From: an uncultured Eubacteriales bacterium
GTDB lineage: Bacteria; Bacillota; Clostridia; Peptostreptococcales; Anaerovoracaceae
Reading direction: 5' to 3'
Length of the DNA stretch: 64,000 nt
Assembly (NCBI GenBank): GCA_949285555.1
Contig: CASDYG010000004.1
Span: forward strand, 93,066 to 157,065
Below, piece after piece: positions 1 through 8,679 of the stretch (the stretch's first letter is position 1; each line of letters opens with the position of its first letter). The translations under genes were made by a program, and so were the position numbers. The notes beneath the pieces were generated by a model, which was not told the DNA's origin, made no database searches, and was given only the letters and a program-made list of their open reading frames with translations.

Positions 1-345
1 TCGACTTCAGAATCTGAAAATGCATTTACTCTGGCATATATAGCAGACAATATGGAAAATACACCTTTAATCATTGCTAAGGTACATATTGATGATAAAC
101 ACCTTCAAATCTTAAAAGAGCCTGAAAGCATTCAAGAGGTTTATGATTATATTGAAGGCGAAACGACTTTAAATAAATTTGCAGTTGGTGAAAACTATTC
201 TATCATAAGCTTTCATACCCATGGTTTTTATGCTCGCAAAGATGCAGAAAATTCACTTCATATTCTAGTTGTGTACAGAATTATCATTAATGATGAATGT
301 ATAGGCTACCACGCCTTTGAGCTTCGTACGCTAAGCGAACTATAA
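1..345 (+). CDS. Hypothetical protein, 3' part only
   Basis: The reading frame is open from the first base of the window to a TAA at 343-345, so the gene starts outside the window. An internal ATG at 52 has no Shine-Dalgarno sequence before it, which argues that it is not the true start. The visible 114 residues contain no motif I recognise. They are soluble, mixed in charge and end in ELRTLSEL. The gene is followed by a hairpin that may end its transcript. No function is proposed. Confidence 0.5.
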   Translation, partial: STSESENAFTLAYIADNMENTPLIIAKVHIDDKHLQILKEPESIQEVYDYIEGETTLNKFAVGENYSIISFHTHGFYARKDAENSLHILVVYRIIINDECIGYHAFELRTLSEL

Positions 346-361
346 ATGATCTACTCATCAT

Positions 362-393
362 AAATAAGAGCGACGAATTTGCTGCTTTTATTT
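362..393 (+). terminator. Probable terminator hairpin after the first gene
   Basis: Bases 362-374 and 381-393 form an imperfect inverted repeat with G-U pairs and a short loop. It ends in a T-rich stretch (TTTTATTTAATTTT). It lies between two plus-strand genes. Confidence 0.4.
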
Positions 394-442
394 AATTTTA
401 ATTAAATAAAACTTAAATTGAAATAAATGGAAAGGATATTTT

Positions 443-1954
443 ATGAAAACAGGTTTTAGTGCAGAAAAATATATTGAAGAACAGTCAAAGTACATTCTGG
501 AAAGAATCAATCAAGGTAATAGTGAAAGACTTTATCTTGAATTTGGAGGTAAGCTCGTACATGATAAACATGCTATGAGAGTACTTCCCGGGTTTGATGA
601 AAATGCAAAAATTAAACTGCTTCACAAAATGAAGGAGCAGGCAGAAATAATCATATGCATATATGCTGGGGATATCGTATCAAATAAGACTCGACATGAC
701 TTTGGTATTACCTATGATTTAGAGGTGCTTAGACTAATAGATACTTTCAGAAAATATGACCTTTCCATTAACAGCGTAGTAGTTACAAGGTATGAAGAGG
801 CTCCTGCTGTTGATATGTTCATCAGCAAGCTAAACAGGCGTGGAATTAAAACATATAAACATCGTTTTACAAAAGGTTATCCAACAGATGTGGATACTAT
901 TGTCAGTGACGAGGGATATGGCGCAAATCCTTATATAGAGGTAAGCAAGCCTCTTGTAGTAGTAACAGGACCAGGAGGTGGCAGTGGAAAGCTTGCAACA
1001 AGTCTTTCACAGCTTTACCATGACTACAGGCGTGGTCTAAAGGTAAGATATGCCAAATTTGAAACATTTCCTATTTGGAATTTGCCACTTAAGCATCCTG
1101 TAAATATTGCATACGAAGCTGCAACTGCGGATTTAAAGGATGTAAATATGATAGACTCATTTCATCTGGATGCTTATGGGGAAATGACAGTAAATTATAA
1201 TAGAGATATTGAAGTATTCCCAGTTGTAAAGCGAATCATTGAAAAAATAACAGGTGATAAGTCAGAGTACAACTCACCTACAGATATGGGAGTTAATCGT
1301 GCAGGCTTTGCAATAATTGATGATAATATTTGCAGGCAGGCAGCAAAGCAGGAGATACTCAGGCGCTATTTAATTGCTGAGTGTGACTTCAAAAAAGGTA
1401 AAATAGATGAATCATCCCTTGAAAGAGTCAAGCTACTTGCAGAGGAAGTAGGAGTGTCCATTAGCGACAGGAAAGTCGTTGAAGCCGCTAGAGAATACGC
1501 TGAAAAGAAAAGGCAGAGCTGCAACAAATATGAAAATATTGTTGTGATGGCTCTTGAACTCCCAAGTGGCGAAATTATTACAGGCAGAAGTTCAAGGCGT
1601 ATGGTAGCCGCAGGAGCTGTAGTATTAAATGCAATAAAGCGTCTTGCCTGTCAGGAAGATCCGCTTTTGTTAATTTCGCCAGAGGTACTGGAAACTGCAC
1701 AGGGACTTAAAACTCAGACACTCGGCTATGACAGAACAAGTCTTAATCTGGAAGAAATCCTCTTAGCACTAGCTATTTCAACTACAAAAAATCCTGAGGC
1801 AGCTAAGGCCGCTAATATGTTAAAGCTCCTCCATGGTTGCAAAGCTCATTGTACTGCCATTTTAAGTGACAGGGATGAAAGTACGCTCAAAGCACTTGGT
1901 ATTGATGCTACCTGCGATCCAGAATATATGACTACAAATTTATACAGTAATTAA
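443..1954 (+). CDS. DUF1846 family protein
   Basis: This 503-residue cytoplasmic protein matches the DUF1846 family (Pfam PF08903), which is common in Firmicutes and has no settled biochemical role. The opening residues [15 protein letters not shown] and the full length are typical. A glycine-rich loop, GPGGGSGK, near residue 178 looks like a nucleotide-binding P-loop variant. The ATG at 443 follows GGAAAGGATATTTT, which provides a ribosome binding site. The gene is followed after 21 bases by the ClC transporter gene, so the two are probably co-transcribed. Family assignment is firm from the overall sequence, but the function is unknown. Confidence 0.88.
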   Translation: MKTGFSAEKYIEEQSKYILERINQGNSERLYLEFGGKLVHDKHAMRVLPGFDENAKIKLLHKMKEQAEIIICIYAGDIVSNKTRHDFGITYDLEVLRLIDTFRKYDLSINSVVVTRYEEAPAVDMFISKLNRRGIKTYKHRFTKGYPTDVDTIVSDEGYGANPYIEVSKPLVVVTGPGGGSGKLATSLSQLYHDYRRGLKVRYAKFETFPIWNLPLKHPVNIAYEAATADLKDVNMIDSFHLDAYGEMTVNYNRDIEVFPVVKRIIEKITGDKSEYNSPTDMGVNRAGFAIIDDNICRQAAKQEILRRYLIAECDFKKGKIDESSLERVKLLAEEVGVSISDRKVVEAAREYAEKKRQSCNKYENIVVMALELPSGEIITGRSSRRMVAAGAVVLNAIKRLACQEDPLLLISPEVLETAQGLKTQTLGYDRTSLNLEEILLALAISTTKNPEAAKAANMLKLLHGCKAHCTAILSDRDESTLKALGIDATCDPEYMTTNLYSN

Positions 1955-1975
1955 ATTCAAACACAAGGAGACAGC

Positions 1976-3574
1976 ATGGAAAATAGACGACGAAGGCTAC
2001 TTGAAGATTTTTCCTCTCTCACCTACAAAATGATTGCAGAGGGAGCAATAGTAGGTTTGCTCTCTGGTGTTGTAGTTGCCATTTTTAGAATTGCACTTGA
2101 AAAGGGTGAGGTGATGAGAAATGCACTTCTTAGCAAATGCTTTTCAGGACACATCTCCATGCTGTTTTCGAATAGTCTGTCTCTAGGATATATTTTGATT
2201 TTCCTGCTGATTATGACAATTGGCTGGTTTATTGTTTCAATCATTTATAAGTGGCAGCCCCTTTCCTCAGGCAGTGGCATACCTCAGGTTCGTGCTGAAC
2301 TTTTAGGTCAGTTAAATCAGCCTTGGTACAAAATCATAATTGCCAAAATTATAGGTGGAGTTGTAGCTGTCAGCTGCGGTCTTTCACTAGGTCGTGAGGG
2401 TCCTAGCATTCAGCTAGGGGCTATGGTAGGAAAAGGCTATGCCTCTATTAGTGCAAAACGCCCTACAACAGAGGAAAAGCTTCTACTTACCTGTGGAGCA
2501 GGAGCTGGTTTGGCAGGTGCCTTCGCAGCGCCACTTGCAGGAGTAATTTTTTCTTTAGAGGAACTTCATAAAAATTTTTCCAAGGAGGTTCTTCTTTCAT
2601 CAATGGCTGCCTGCATAACATCAAATTTCATATCCCTATACATCTTTGGATTGGATCCCGTCTTCAATCTTTATTCTCCAAAGTCACTACCTCTTACTTC
2701 CTACTGGGTACTTGTAGTGATGGGTATTACAATAGGGCTTTTTGGCAGGTTCTATAATTGGCTCACCGATAAAGTACAGTCCCTATATGACAAAATAAGT
2801 AGTAAAGCCGTCAGAATGACCATCCCATTTATTATGGCAATCCTGCTTGCCTTTAGCTTTCCATATGTGCTTGGAAGCGGTCATCACCTTATTAAGGATA
2901 TAGTGTCAGGGAATTTTACCATCGGATTTCTCGTCGTGCTGCTTCTTATTAAACTATTTTTTTCCGTTATAAGCTTTGGCAGTGGGGCACCTGGCGGAAT
3001 ATTCCTTCCTCTTCTGGTGCTTGGAGCCATAACTGGTGGCATCTTTGGGAGCTACTTCATACAAAGCATGGGCTATTCTCCGCTGTTCATGGATAATTTT
3101 CTAATCTTTGGTATGACTGCAATGTTTTCAGCAGTTGTCAGAGCTCCAATCACAGGTGTAATTCTAATAACTGAAATGTCAGGTGACTTTAAAAATTTTC
3201 TGCCCCTTGCTTTTGTGGCACTAATCTCTTATGTAGTAGCTGACTTAACTAAGGGAATTCCAATCTATGATCAGCTCTTAGATAGGCTACTAGAAAAGAA
3301 TATGAAGACTACATCAGATGAAACAATGCACAAAAGGTTCATTTTAGAATTTAATGTACATGTAGGCTCAATCATGGATGGTAGACCATTAAAAGAGTTA
3401 TCTCTCCCAGAAAGCTCACTAATAGTTGCAATAAATCGAAAAGACAGAGAGCTTATTCCTCGAGGGGATACTAAACTCAGAGGCGGAGATAAGCTGCTGA
3501 TACTTGTTACAGATCATATTGCACATCATGTAGAAAAAAAGATACATAAGCTATGCAAGGAGCTAAAAAGATAG
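1976..3574 (+). CDS. ClC family chloride/proton antiporter with C-terminal RCK domain
   Basis: This 532-residue membrane protein has the signature loops of the ClC family: GSGIP near residue 99, GREGP near 139 and GGIFLP near 340. The glutamate in GREGP is the gating glutamate. Its presence fits an H+/Cl- (or fluoride-type) exchanger or a channel of this fold. After the membrane part (to about residue 430), the last 75 residues resemble a TrkA-C/RCK regulatory domain (VHVGSIMDGRPLKELSLPESS). The ATG at 1976 follows ACAAGGAGACAGC. A bidirectional terminator lies downstream at 3659. The ion carried cannot be decided from the sequence. Confidence 0.92.
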   Translation: MENRRRRLLEDFSSLTYKMIAEGAIVGLLSGVVVAIFRIALEKGEVMRNALLSKCFSGHISMLFSNSLSLGYILIFLLIMTIGWFIVSIIYKWQPLSSGSGIPQVRAELLGQLNQPWYKIIIAKIIGGVVAVSCGLSLGREGPSIQLGAMVGKGYASISAKRPTTEEKLLLTCGAGAGLAGAFAAPLAGVIFSLEELHKNFSKEVLLSSMAACITSNFISLYIFGLDPVFNLYSPKSLPLTSYWVLVVMGITIGLFGRFYNWLTDKVQSLYDKISSKAVRMTIPFIMAILLAFSFPYVLGSGHHLIKDIVSGNFTIGFLVVLLLIKLFFSVISFGSGAPGGIFLPLLVLGAITGGIFGSYFIQSMGYSPLFMDNFLIFGMTAMFSAVVRAPITGVILITEMSGDFKNFLPLAFVALISYVVADLTKGIPIYDQLLDRLLEKNMKTTSDETMHKRFILEFNVHVGSIMDGRPLKELSLPESSLIVAINRKDRELIPRGDTKLRGGDKLLILVTDHIAHHVEKKIHKLCKELKR

Positions 3575-3658
3575 TAAGGAACTAAAACACACTTTAGACC
3601 TTGTCATACCACTACTTATAAATATAGTTTGTATAAGTGTAAATTTTATCCATAAAAA

Positions 3659-3690
3659 ATGGCTCCTAAACAGGAGCCATTGCTTTTTTA
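3659..3690. terminator. Bidirectional terminator between convergent clc and sortase genes
   Basis: The perfect stem ATGGCTCC / GGAGCCAT (3659-3666 and 3673-3680) is flanked by a T-run on the plus strand (3684-3689) and an A-run on the left. It can therefore serve both converging transcripts. Confidence 0.85.
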
Positions 3691-3719
3691 ATCTATTTTT
3701 AAATTATACTATCGCATTC

Positions 3720-4481
3720 TTATTCTGCTATTTCCTCAAGCTTACCAAAAACCACCAGCCTAGCATCATCAAACTCGTAGGTACAGGTGCTTAGCATCAC
3801 TATCTTATCGTCAGCATTTACATCGATAGGATCCGTCTTTACTTCTGAATTTTCCCTAATCCAATTGATATAATTTTCTTTCTCCACACCATTAAAGCTA
3901 AACTTATACTGCGGACTATCTGCCGGAAGTGTAACTGCTCCAATTACCTTAAGCTTATATTTCTTTTCTGGAGTACTTATTAAAAACTCCTTATGCTTTT
4001 TGTAGTAATCCTCATCCCTGTACTTTATGATATCGTGAAACATACTACCGTCACGCATTCTATGTCCGTATATTATGGTTAAAAAATCCTCAAATGGGTT
4101 CTCATGTCTGTAGTCCAAAAATATGGCACCATTCCCACTCCATTGCTTATCTGCCATGTGGGTTAGATAATAGTCATTATCCTTGCCCTGCACTATCGGA
4201 TAATTTATCGGACTATCTTTTAGATAAATCCAACCTTTTATATCAGGGTTCTTTTCTTTTAGCTTCTCCCAGTCAACCTTAAAGTTCAGACCCGCCGTCA
4301 CTCCAGCTACTTCTTCTAAACTGCTGTAAGCATTTCTTGCCTTCCAATAACCATAACCTATTGAAGCAAGATTATAAACGCTGTATATTATCACCCCAAT
4401 AAGTATCAAGGTGATGATGTTATATATCAGCCTTTTCCCTTTGTTTGCTGGCTTTTTAGCTTTGTTATTCCCTTGTATCAT
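3720..4481 (-). CDS. srtB: Class B sortase
   Basis: This is a membrane-anchored cysteine transpeptidase that joins sorted surface proteins to the cell wall. After a short Lys-rich cytoplasmic tail there is one membrane helix (about residues 18-38, IYNIITLILIGVIIYSVYNL), then the sortase fold. The catalytic His is in IIYGHRMRDGSMFHD, the Cys in MLSTCTYEF, and the Arg is in DDARLVV close to the end. I chose the ATG at 4479-4481 because it follows AAAAGGAGC. A TTG 13 codons upstream (4518-4520) is also open but less likely. No sorted substrate or pilin gene is adjacent, so this is an isolated housekeeping-type srtB. Confidence 0.9.
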   Translation of the reverse strand: MIQGNNKAKKPANKGKRLIYNIITLILIGVIIYSVYNLASIGYGYWKARNAYSSLEEVAGVTAGLNFKVDWEKLKEKNPDIKGWIYLKDSPINYPIVQGKDNDYYLTHMADKQWSGNGAIFLDYRHENPFEDFLTIIYGHRMRDGSMFHDIIKYRDEDYYKKHKEFLISTPEKKYKLKVIGAVTLPADSPQYKFSFNGVEKENYINWIRENSEVKTDPIDVNADDKIVMLSTCTYEFDDARLVVFGKLEEIAE

Positions 4482-4534
4482 AGCCCTTTTGCTCCTTTTA
4501 TCCGATAAATGCTTATACAATTAGTATACCCTCT

Positions 4535-4575
4535 TATGATAATATGAATACAATTAAGTTTTCATATGTTATAAT
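4535..4575 (+). promoter_or_regulatory. Possible promoter(s) for the phosphohexomutase gene
   Basis: Two -10-like elements, TATGAT (4535-4540) and TATAAT (4570-4575), lie in the AT-rich gap between the divergent sortase and mutase genes. No convincing -35 is present for either. Confidence 0.35.
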
Positions 4576-4618
4576 ATTATATAGTAAATTTTTAAAAAAA
4601 TCTATTCAAGGAGGCATC

Positions 4619-6130
4619 ATGAATCTTTCCACCCTACAAAATGGTAGTGATATTCGTGGTATTTCTATGGGAGAGCATGCTAACCTTACAACAGATGTTG
4701 CAAGAAGACTGGGGCGTAGCTTTGCTTTTATACTACAGCGTGATTTAGGAAAGCCCTATAATACTATTAAGGTTGCCATAGGAAGAGATAGCAGACTTAC
4801 AGGAAAAGCATTGCTTGAAAGTATGGCAGAGGGGATCATGAGTACAGGGATTAAAGTATATAACTGTGGCCTTGCTACTACTCCAGCGATGTTCATGAGC
4901 ACCCAGATGAAGGATTTTATGATGGATGGCGCTATTATGGTAACTGCCAGCCACCTGCCCAAAGAAAAAAATGGCTTCAAATTTTTCACCTCTTCAGGTG
5001 GCTTTGATAAGGAGGATATTACCGATCTGCTGATCATTTCTGAATCAGAAGCGTTTCTAAACAATATGGATATTCAAGTTGCAAAAAAGGCTAATGTTAT
5101 GCTTGAGCTGGATCTTATGAAGGCATATAGCAAGCACTTGAAAAATTTAATCTCAACTACATTAAACTGTAATCTTTCTGACAAGCCTCTTGATGGACTT
5201 CATATTGTTGTAGATGCTGGCAATGGTGCTGCAGGTTTTTTTGCTACTGAAATACTTGAACCTCTTGGAGCAAATATAGGTGGGAGTCAATTTCTTGAGC
5301 CTAATGGAGAGTTCCCTAATCATCCAGCAAACCCTGAAAATGCCATTGCAATTGAAAGTGTAAAAAAAAGGGTAATAGATACAGGTGCTGATCTTGGCTT
5401 AATATTTGATACAGATGTAGATCGCTCTGCTGCTATTTCCCCAAAGGGTACTCCGATAGCAAGAGATGCTATTGTTGCCTTAGCTTCATATTTGGTACAT
5501 GAAAAATATCCTGGTGGAACCATTGTGACTGATAGTGTCACCACATCACAGCTTACTGACTTTATAGAAAATGATTTAAAAATGAAACATCTCCGATACA
5601 AAAGGGGATATAAGAATGTAATAAATAAGGCAAAGGAGCTTGAATCCAATAAAATTTCTGCACCACTGGCCATTGAAACCTCTGGTCATGCTGCCTTTAA
5701 AGACAACTATTATCTTGACGATGGTGCCTATCTGGCTACACTTATCGTTTGTCAGGCTGCAAAGCTAAAAAAGGACGGCAAGGATATTTCCTATCTTATT
5801 AGTACACTAAAGCAGCCAGCTGAGGTTGCAGAACTCAGAATACCTATCATAAAGGATAATTTTAGCACTTATGGTGAAAATATACTTAGAGATTTTAAGG
5901 GATGGGCCGAGGAGAAGGATATTTCTTTAATTACACCGAATTATGAGGGAGTGCGAGTCGATTTTGGTTTCGGCTGGATTCTTATGCGTAAGTCCCTGCA
6001 TGATCCCCTTATAGTGGTTAATATGGCAAGTGATAGGCTAAAGGGCTTAGACTATATGACAAACTCTCTGCTGGATTTCCTTCGATTATATAATGACCTT
6101 GATCTCTCTGTTTTTGAGACTCATGATTGA
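4619..6130 (+). CDS. Phosphoglucomutase/phosphomannomutase family protein
   Basis: This 503-residue alpha-D-phosphohexomutase moves a phosphate between C1 and C6 of a hexose and feeds cell-envelope sugar synthesis. Three family landmarks are visible: the phosphoserine loop TASHLPKEKNG (near residue 112), the metal-binding loop DTDVDRSA (near 268) and the sugar-binding ETSGHAAFKD segment (near 356). The start at 4619 follows a strong AAGGAGG. An open extension to 4544 lacks a ribosome binding site. Whether glucose, mannose or glucosamine phosphate is the natural substrate is not clear. The transcript ends at the hairpin at 6151. Confidence 0.9.
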   Translation: MNLSTLQNGSDIRGISMGEHANLTTDVARRLGRSFAFILQRDLGKPYNTIKVAIGRDSRLTGKALLESMAEGIMSTGIKVYNCGLATTPAMFMSTQMKDFMMDGAIMVTASHLPKEKNGFKFFTSSGGFDKEDITDLLIISESEAFLNNMDIQVAKKANVMLELDLMKAYSKHLKNLISTTLNCNLSDKPLDGLHIVVDAGNGAAGFFATEILEPLGANIGGSQFLEPNGEFPNHPANPENAIAIESVKKRVIDTGADLGLIFDTDVDRSAAISPKGTPIARDAIVALASYLVHEKYPGGTIVTDSVTTSQLTDFIENDLKMKHLRYKRGYKNVINKAKELESNKISAPLAIETSGHAAFKDNYYLDDGAYLATLIVCQAAKLKKDGKDISYLISTLKQPAEVAELRIPIIKDNFSTYGENILRDFKGWAEEKDISLITPNYEGVRVDFGFGWILMRKSLHDPLIVVNMASDRLKGLDYMTNSLLDFLRLYNDLDLSVFETHD

Positions 6131-6150
6131 TTTTGATAATAATAAAAGGC

Positions 6151-6187
6151 GGGCAGCTATATTGATAATAGCTGCCCCTTATTTTTT
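6151..6187 (+). terminator. Rho-independent terminator after the phosphohexomutase
   Basis: GGGCAGCTAT (6151-6160) pairs perfectly with ATAGCTGCCC (6168-6177) across a 7-base loop, followed by CTTATTTTTT. Confidence 0.9.
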
Positions 6188-6241
6188 CATACTTATAATA
6201 ATATAAGCTTTTTCTTGCGTAGAGTAGTGAATTTAAAACAA

Positions 6242-6475
6242 TTAGTAAAATATCCCCAATATACCAAAGCTAAGAATCAACGAATATAGCTTTAGAATAT
6301 CTAAAGTAGTATATGATAGTCCATATGTCACTGTAATTACAATTACGTGTGGTATGGCTAAAAGAAAGAGCATCAATACTACTAATGGGTCTTTTTTAAC
6401 AAAAAGCCCTCCAACTATTCCTGTACATATACTTAAAGTGCATGTAAACCACTCGGAATAAAATGAAGGGCGTTT
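6242..6475 (-). pseudogene. 3' remnant of a small membrane protein gene
   Basis: On the minus strand, a frame of about 77 codons runs from just after a TGA (6476-6478) to a TAA (6242-6244). It encodes three strongly hydrophobic stretches, for example SICTGIVGGLFVKKDP and LVVLMLFLLAIPHVIVITV. No start codon with a ribosome binding site precedes the hydrophobic part. The first ATG is internal, about 30 codons in. This looks like the C-terminal part of an integral membrane protein that lost its 5' end. It may alternatively be an uncommon short gene. The parent family is not recognised. It fills most of the 378-base gap between the phosphohexomutase and PCC-domain genes. Confidence 0.4.
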
Positions 6476-6508
6476 TCAAATGTCTCTATTCAAATGCCTC
6501 TAGATATT

Positions 6509-6928
6509 TTATAAATCTAAAATATTCAGACCCGTATCTTTACAAACCTTTCTATCAATCTGTCCATCAATTATGCGAATAAATATTTCGGCTGTAGCTG
6601 AAATATAAGCTTCATTGAGATGACCACCATAAGTCCTTCCACCTTCTCCACCTAGCACAGCGTGAAAGTGCCCATAGTATTTACCATCCTTTTGAGAAAC
6701 ATTCCCAACAATATTTACAATTTCCATTTCGCCCTGAAGAGTCGTCGGATAATACTTTTGCTCTTTCACCTTATAAAAGCCTAAAGTAGCGTGATCCGTA
6801 GCACCGATACCGGTCACTTCCGCAAGTTTTACATTCTCCTTTAAGCAGACCTCTTCAATGATGGTCAATAACTCATCACCCAACTCACCTCGCATAACGA
6901 TGGTGTCATTAAATCTTTCGTATTTCAT
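6509..6928 (-). CDS. PCC-domain (DUF296) protein
   Basis: This 139-residue protein matches the PPC/PCC domain (DUF296, Pfam PF03479), found alone in bacteria and fused to AT-hooks in plants. The recognisable core is EVTGIGATDHATLGFY, then the histidine-containing GHFHAVLGG and GGHLNEAYISATAEIFI, which form the trimeric fold and a probable metal site. The whole protein is one domain with no DNA-binding addition. The start at 6926-6928 is the first ATG. The gene is monocistronic. Its ligand and role are unknown. Confidence 0.85.
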   Translation of the reverse strand: MKYERFNDTIVMRGELGDELLTIIEEVCLKENVKLAEVTGIGATDHATLGFYKVKEQKYYPTTLQGEMEIVNIVGNVSQKDGKYYGHFHAVLGGEGGRTYGGHLNEAYISATAEIFIRIIDGQIDRKVCKDTGLNILDL

Positions 6929-7058
6929 CTTACTTCTCTAGTTACATTATTTTCTTAAACAACGAATCATAAATTCTGATTTTTAAAATTTGCCTAACAT
7001 TTTTATTATACCCTAAATAAGATTTTAATACTAGACTGTTTTTTAAAAAAAATAATAG

Positions 7059-7064
7059 TATAAT
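7059..7064 (+). promoter_or_regulatory. Possible -10 element ahead of the 7.1-7.5 kb small genes
   Basis: TATAAT is present in a very AT-rich stretch upstream of the 6-codon and 87-codon frames. No good -35 is visible. Confidence 0.3.
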
Positions 7065-7120
7065 ATTTATATAAAATATAATTTGTAGTTAAAGATATTT
7101 TAAAAAGGAGGGTTGGTCCA

Positions 7121-7141
7121 ATGTTTCATGCCAATTTTTAA
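7121..7141 (+). other. Six-codon micro-ORF (MFHANF) with a strong ribosome binding site
   Basis: ATG TTT CAT GCC AAT TTT TAA is preceded by AAAAAGGAGGG at an ideal distance of about 8 bases. This is a better translation start than that of the 87-codon gene 60 bases downstream. It could be a translated leader, the 5' scar of a deleted gene, or coincidence. Confidence 0.3.
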
Positions 7142-7202
7142 TTAAAATATTTACTCTATGCTGCGTTGTTGAATAAAGAAAGGAAAACAACGGTGATAAA
7201 TT

Positions 7203-7466
7203 ATGAATAAAAGAAATGATATATTAACGACCATATTGGCAATATTTGAGGTTTGCTACTTTGTTACATTTGCCATTTACACAACTTTACTAAAAAATAA
7301 TAGTAAACTTTATTATGTAGTGATGGCAATGACTATAATCTCCACACTTCTTCTACTGCTGGTTGGCCTCAAGCATAGGAGCTCAATCCCTTCTAAATCA
7401 CTATATGTGATGTTCTGGATATTAACTCTTATGATTGCCGTGGTATCCATATATAATTACCGCTAA
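7203..7466 (+). CDS. Small three-helix membrane protein, unknown function
   Basis: This 87-residue protein has three predicted membrane helices (about residues 8-27, 36-55 and 67-84) separated by short Lys/Arg-containing loops. No family is recognised. The ribosome binding site is weak (AAAACAACGGTGATAAATT before the ATG). A strong terminator follows at 7498, so a transcript does appear to end here, which supports a real gene. Confidence 0.5.
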   Translation: MNKRNDILTTILAIFEVCYFVTFAIYTTLLKNNSKLYYVVMAMTIISTLLLLLVGLKHRSSIPSKSLYVMFWILTLMIAVVSIYNYR

Positions 7467-7497
7467 AATACCCTCTATAAATGATTAAAGCAGAAAA

Positions 7498-7527
7498 GTC
7501 CATGGATATATCCATGGACCTATTTTT
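7498..7527 (+). terminator. Terminator after the small membrane protein
   Basis: GTCCATGGA (7498-7506) pairs with TCCATGGAC (7511-7519) over a 4-base loop. TATTTTTT follows on the plus strand. Confidence 0.85.
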
Positions 7528-7581
7528 TCTACCTACTTTTTGAAATGCTTCAGCTATACATATAGTCTTGATATAGCTAAA

Positions 7582-8664
7582 CTATTCAAATACTTTTTCA
7601 ACATAAGGGCTTGTTGCCGCCTTGAGCATACCCCCATAACCTAGCTTAAACTCAACGATATCGCCCAGTTTGTATTCGGAAGCCCTCGTTACATCAAGAA
7701 TAATATGGTCGGAACTACCGCCCATAATTTCAATTCTTTCATCTAATGGTATCATGCTGTCAATATCCACATCCTGCTTGCCAACAGCAATAATTGCCCT
7801 CTTCATAATACCTCTGTCTTCATAGTACGGCTTTTGTCCAAAAGCATCGACCCCTACCTCTCCAATAGGAAGTGACGGCTTTTCTTTCAGCTCTACTATC
7901 TGAGCCTGAAGAATCAGTCCATCGTCACAGGTGCCATCAATCTTAGTTTCATAAGCGGTATCGTTTCCTAAGAGGAATGATTCACCAAGTCTCAGATTAT
8001 TTATTCCTTCTGGCATTTCTCCCTTTGGTATTAAATATACTGAGCTGGAGTTCCCACCAGATACCATGCTCAATGTTACATTATATTCTCTTTCAATTTT
8101 CTCTGCTATTTCAACCAGCTGAGATAGATTATCATTTTTAGGGATAATTGCACCATAGCATGTAAGGTTCACTCCAATACCATATAAATTTATATTCTCC
8201 ATTTCCGCAATGGTTTTTATCGTTTCTTGAAGTTCCCCTTCATTTTTAAAGAAAACACCCTCTCTCAGGTCTCCCAGGTCCACCATAAGAAGTACGTCCT
8301 GAACCTTACCTAACTTTTTCGCTTCCTGATCTAGTGCTTTTATGGTCTCGATTTCGGAAATAAAGCACAGATCTACATGCTTTGCTACCATGGCAAGCTC
8401 ACACATCATTGGAATTCTCAGCAGTACGGTCTTCTTACCAGCCATTCTTACCTTTGAAGAGAAGCTGGCTACATTTTTTATCCTTGAATCTGCAACAAAA
8501 TCTACCTCTGAGCTTGATACCAAAATATCTATTAATTTGGGATCCGCACACAGTGCTTTCGTAACAATCATGAGGCTGCAGCCCCCCTGTTCCTTAACAA
8601 TCTTTGCTACCGCTTTTAGATTCTGACGTAGTTTGTCTTCTTTAATTAAAAGTTTTGGATACAT
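7582..8664 (-). CDS. orr: Ornithine racemase
   Basis: This PLP-dependent enzyme of the alanine racemase family (fold type III) interconverts L- and D-ornithine. It opens the oxidative ornithine-fermentation route described in Clostridium sticklandii. The PLP lysine is in IVTKALCAD (near residue 36). The segments VDFVADSRIKN, LLRIPMMCE, MVDLGDLREG, GVNLTCYGA and VSGGNSSSVYL agree with my memory of the known enzyme along its whole length. At 360 residues the length is also right. The gene begins 15 bases after glmL and is co-transcribed with it. The D-ornithine aminomutase genes that would use the product are not in this window. Confidence 0.9.
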   Translation of the reverse strand: MYPKLLIKEDKLRQNLKAVAKIVKEQGGCSLMIVTKALCADPKLIDILVSSSEVDFVADSRIKNVASFSSKVRMAGKKTVLLRIPMMCELAMVAKHVDLCFISEIETIKALDQEAKKLGKVQDVLLMVDLGDLREGVFFKNEGELQETIKTIAEMENINLYGIGVNLTCYGAIIPKNDNLSQLVEIAEKIEREYNVTLSMVSGGNSSSVYLIPKGEMPEGINNLRLGESFLLGNDTAYETKIDGTCDDGLILQAQIVELKEKPSLPIGEVGVDAFGQKPYYEDRGIMKRAIIAVGKQDVDIDSMIPLDERIEIMGGSSDHIILDVTRASEYKLGDIVEFKLGYGGMLKAATSPYVEKVFE

Positions 8665-8679
8665 ATCTTTCTCCTGTCT

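Noticed and set aside
4544-4618. N-terminal extension of the phosphohexomutase
   Set aside because: The frame is open to 4544, but the strong ribosome binding site is before 4619 and the family start fits there. The upstream part overlaps a probable promoter.
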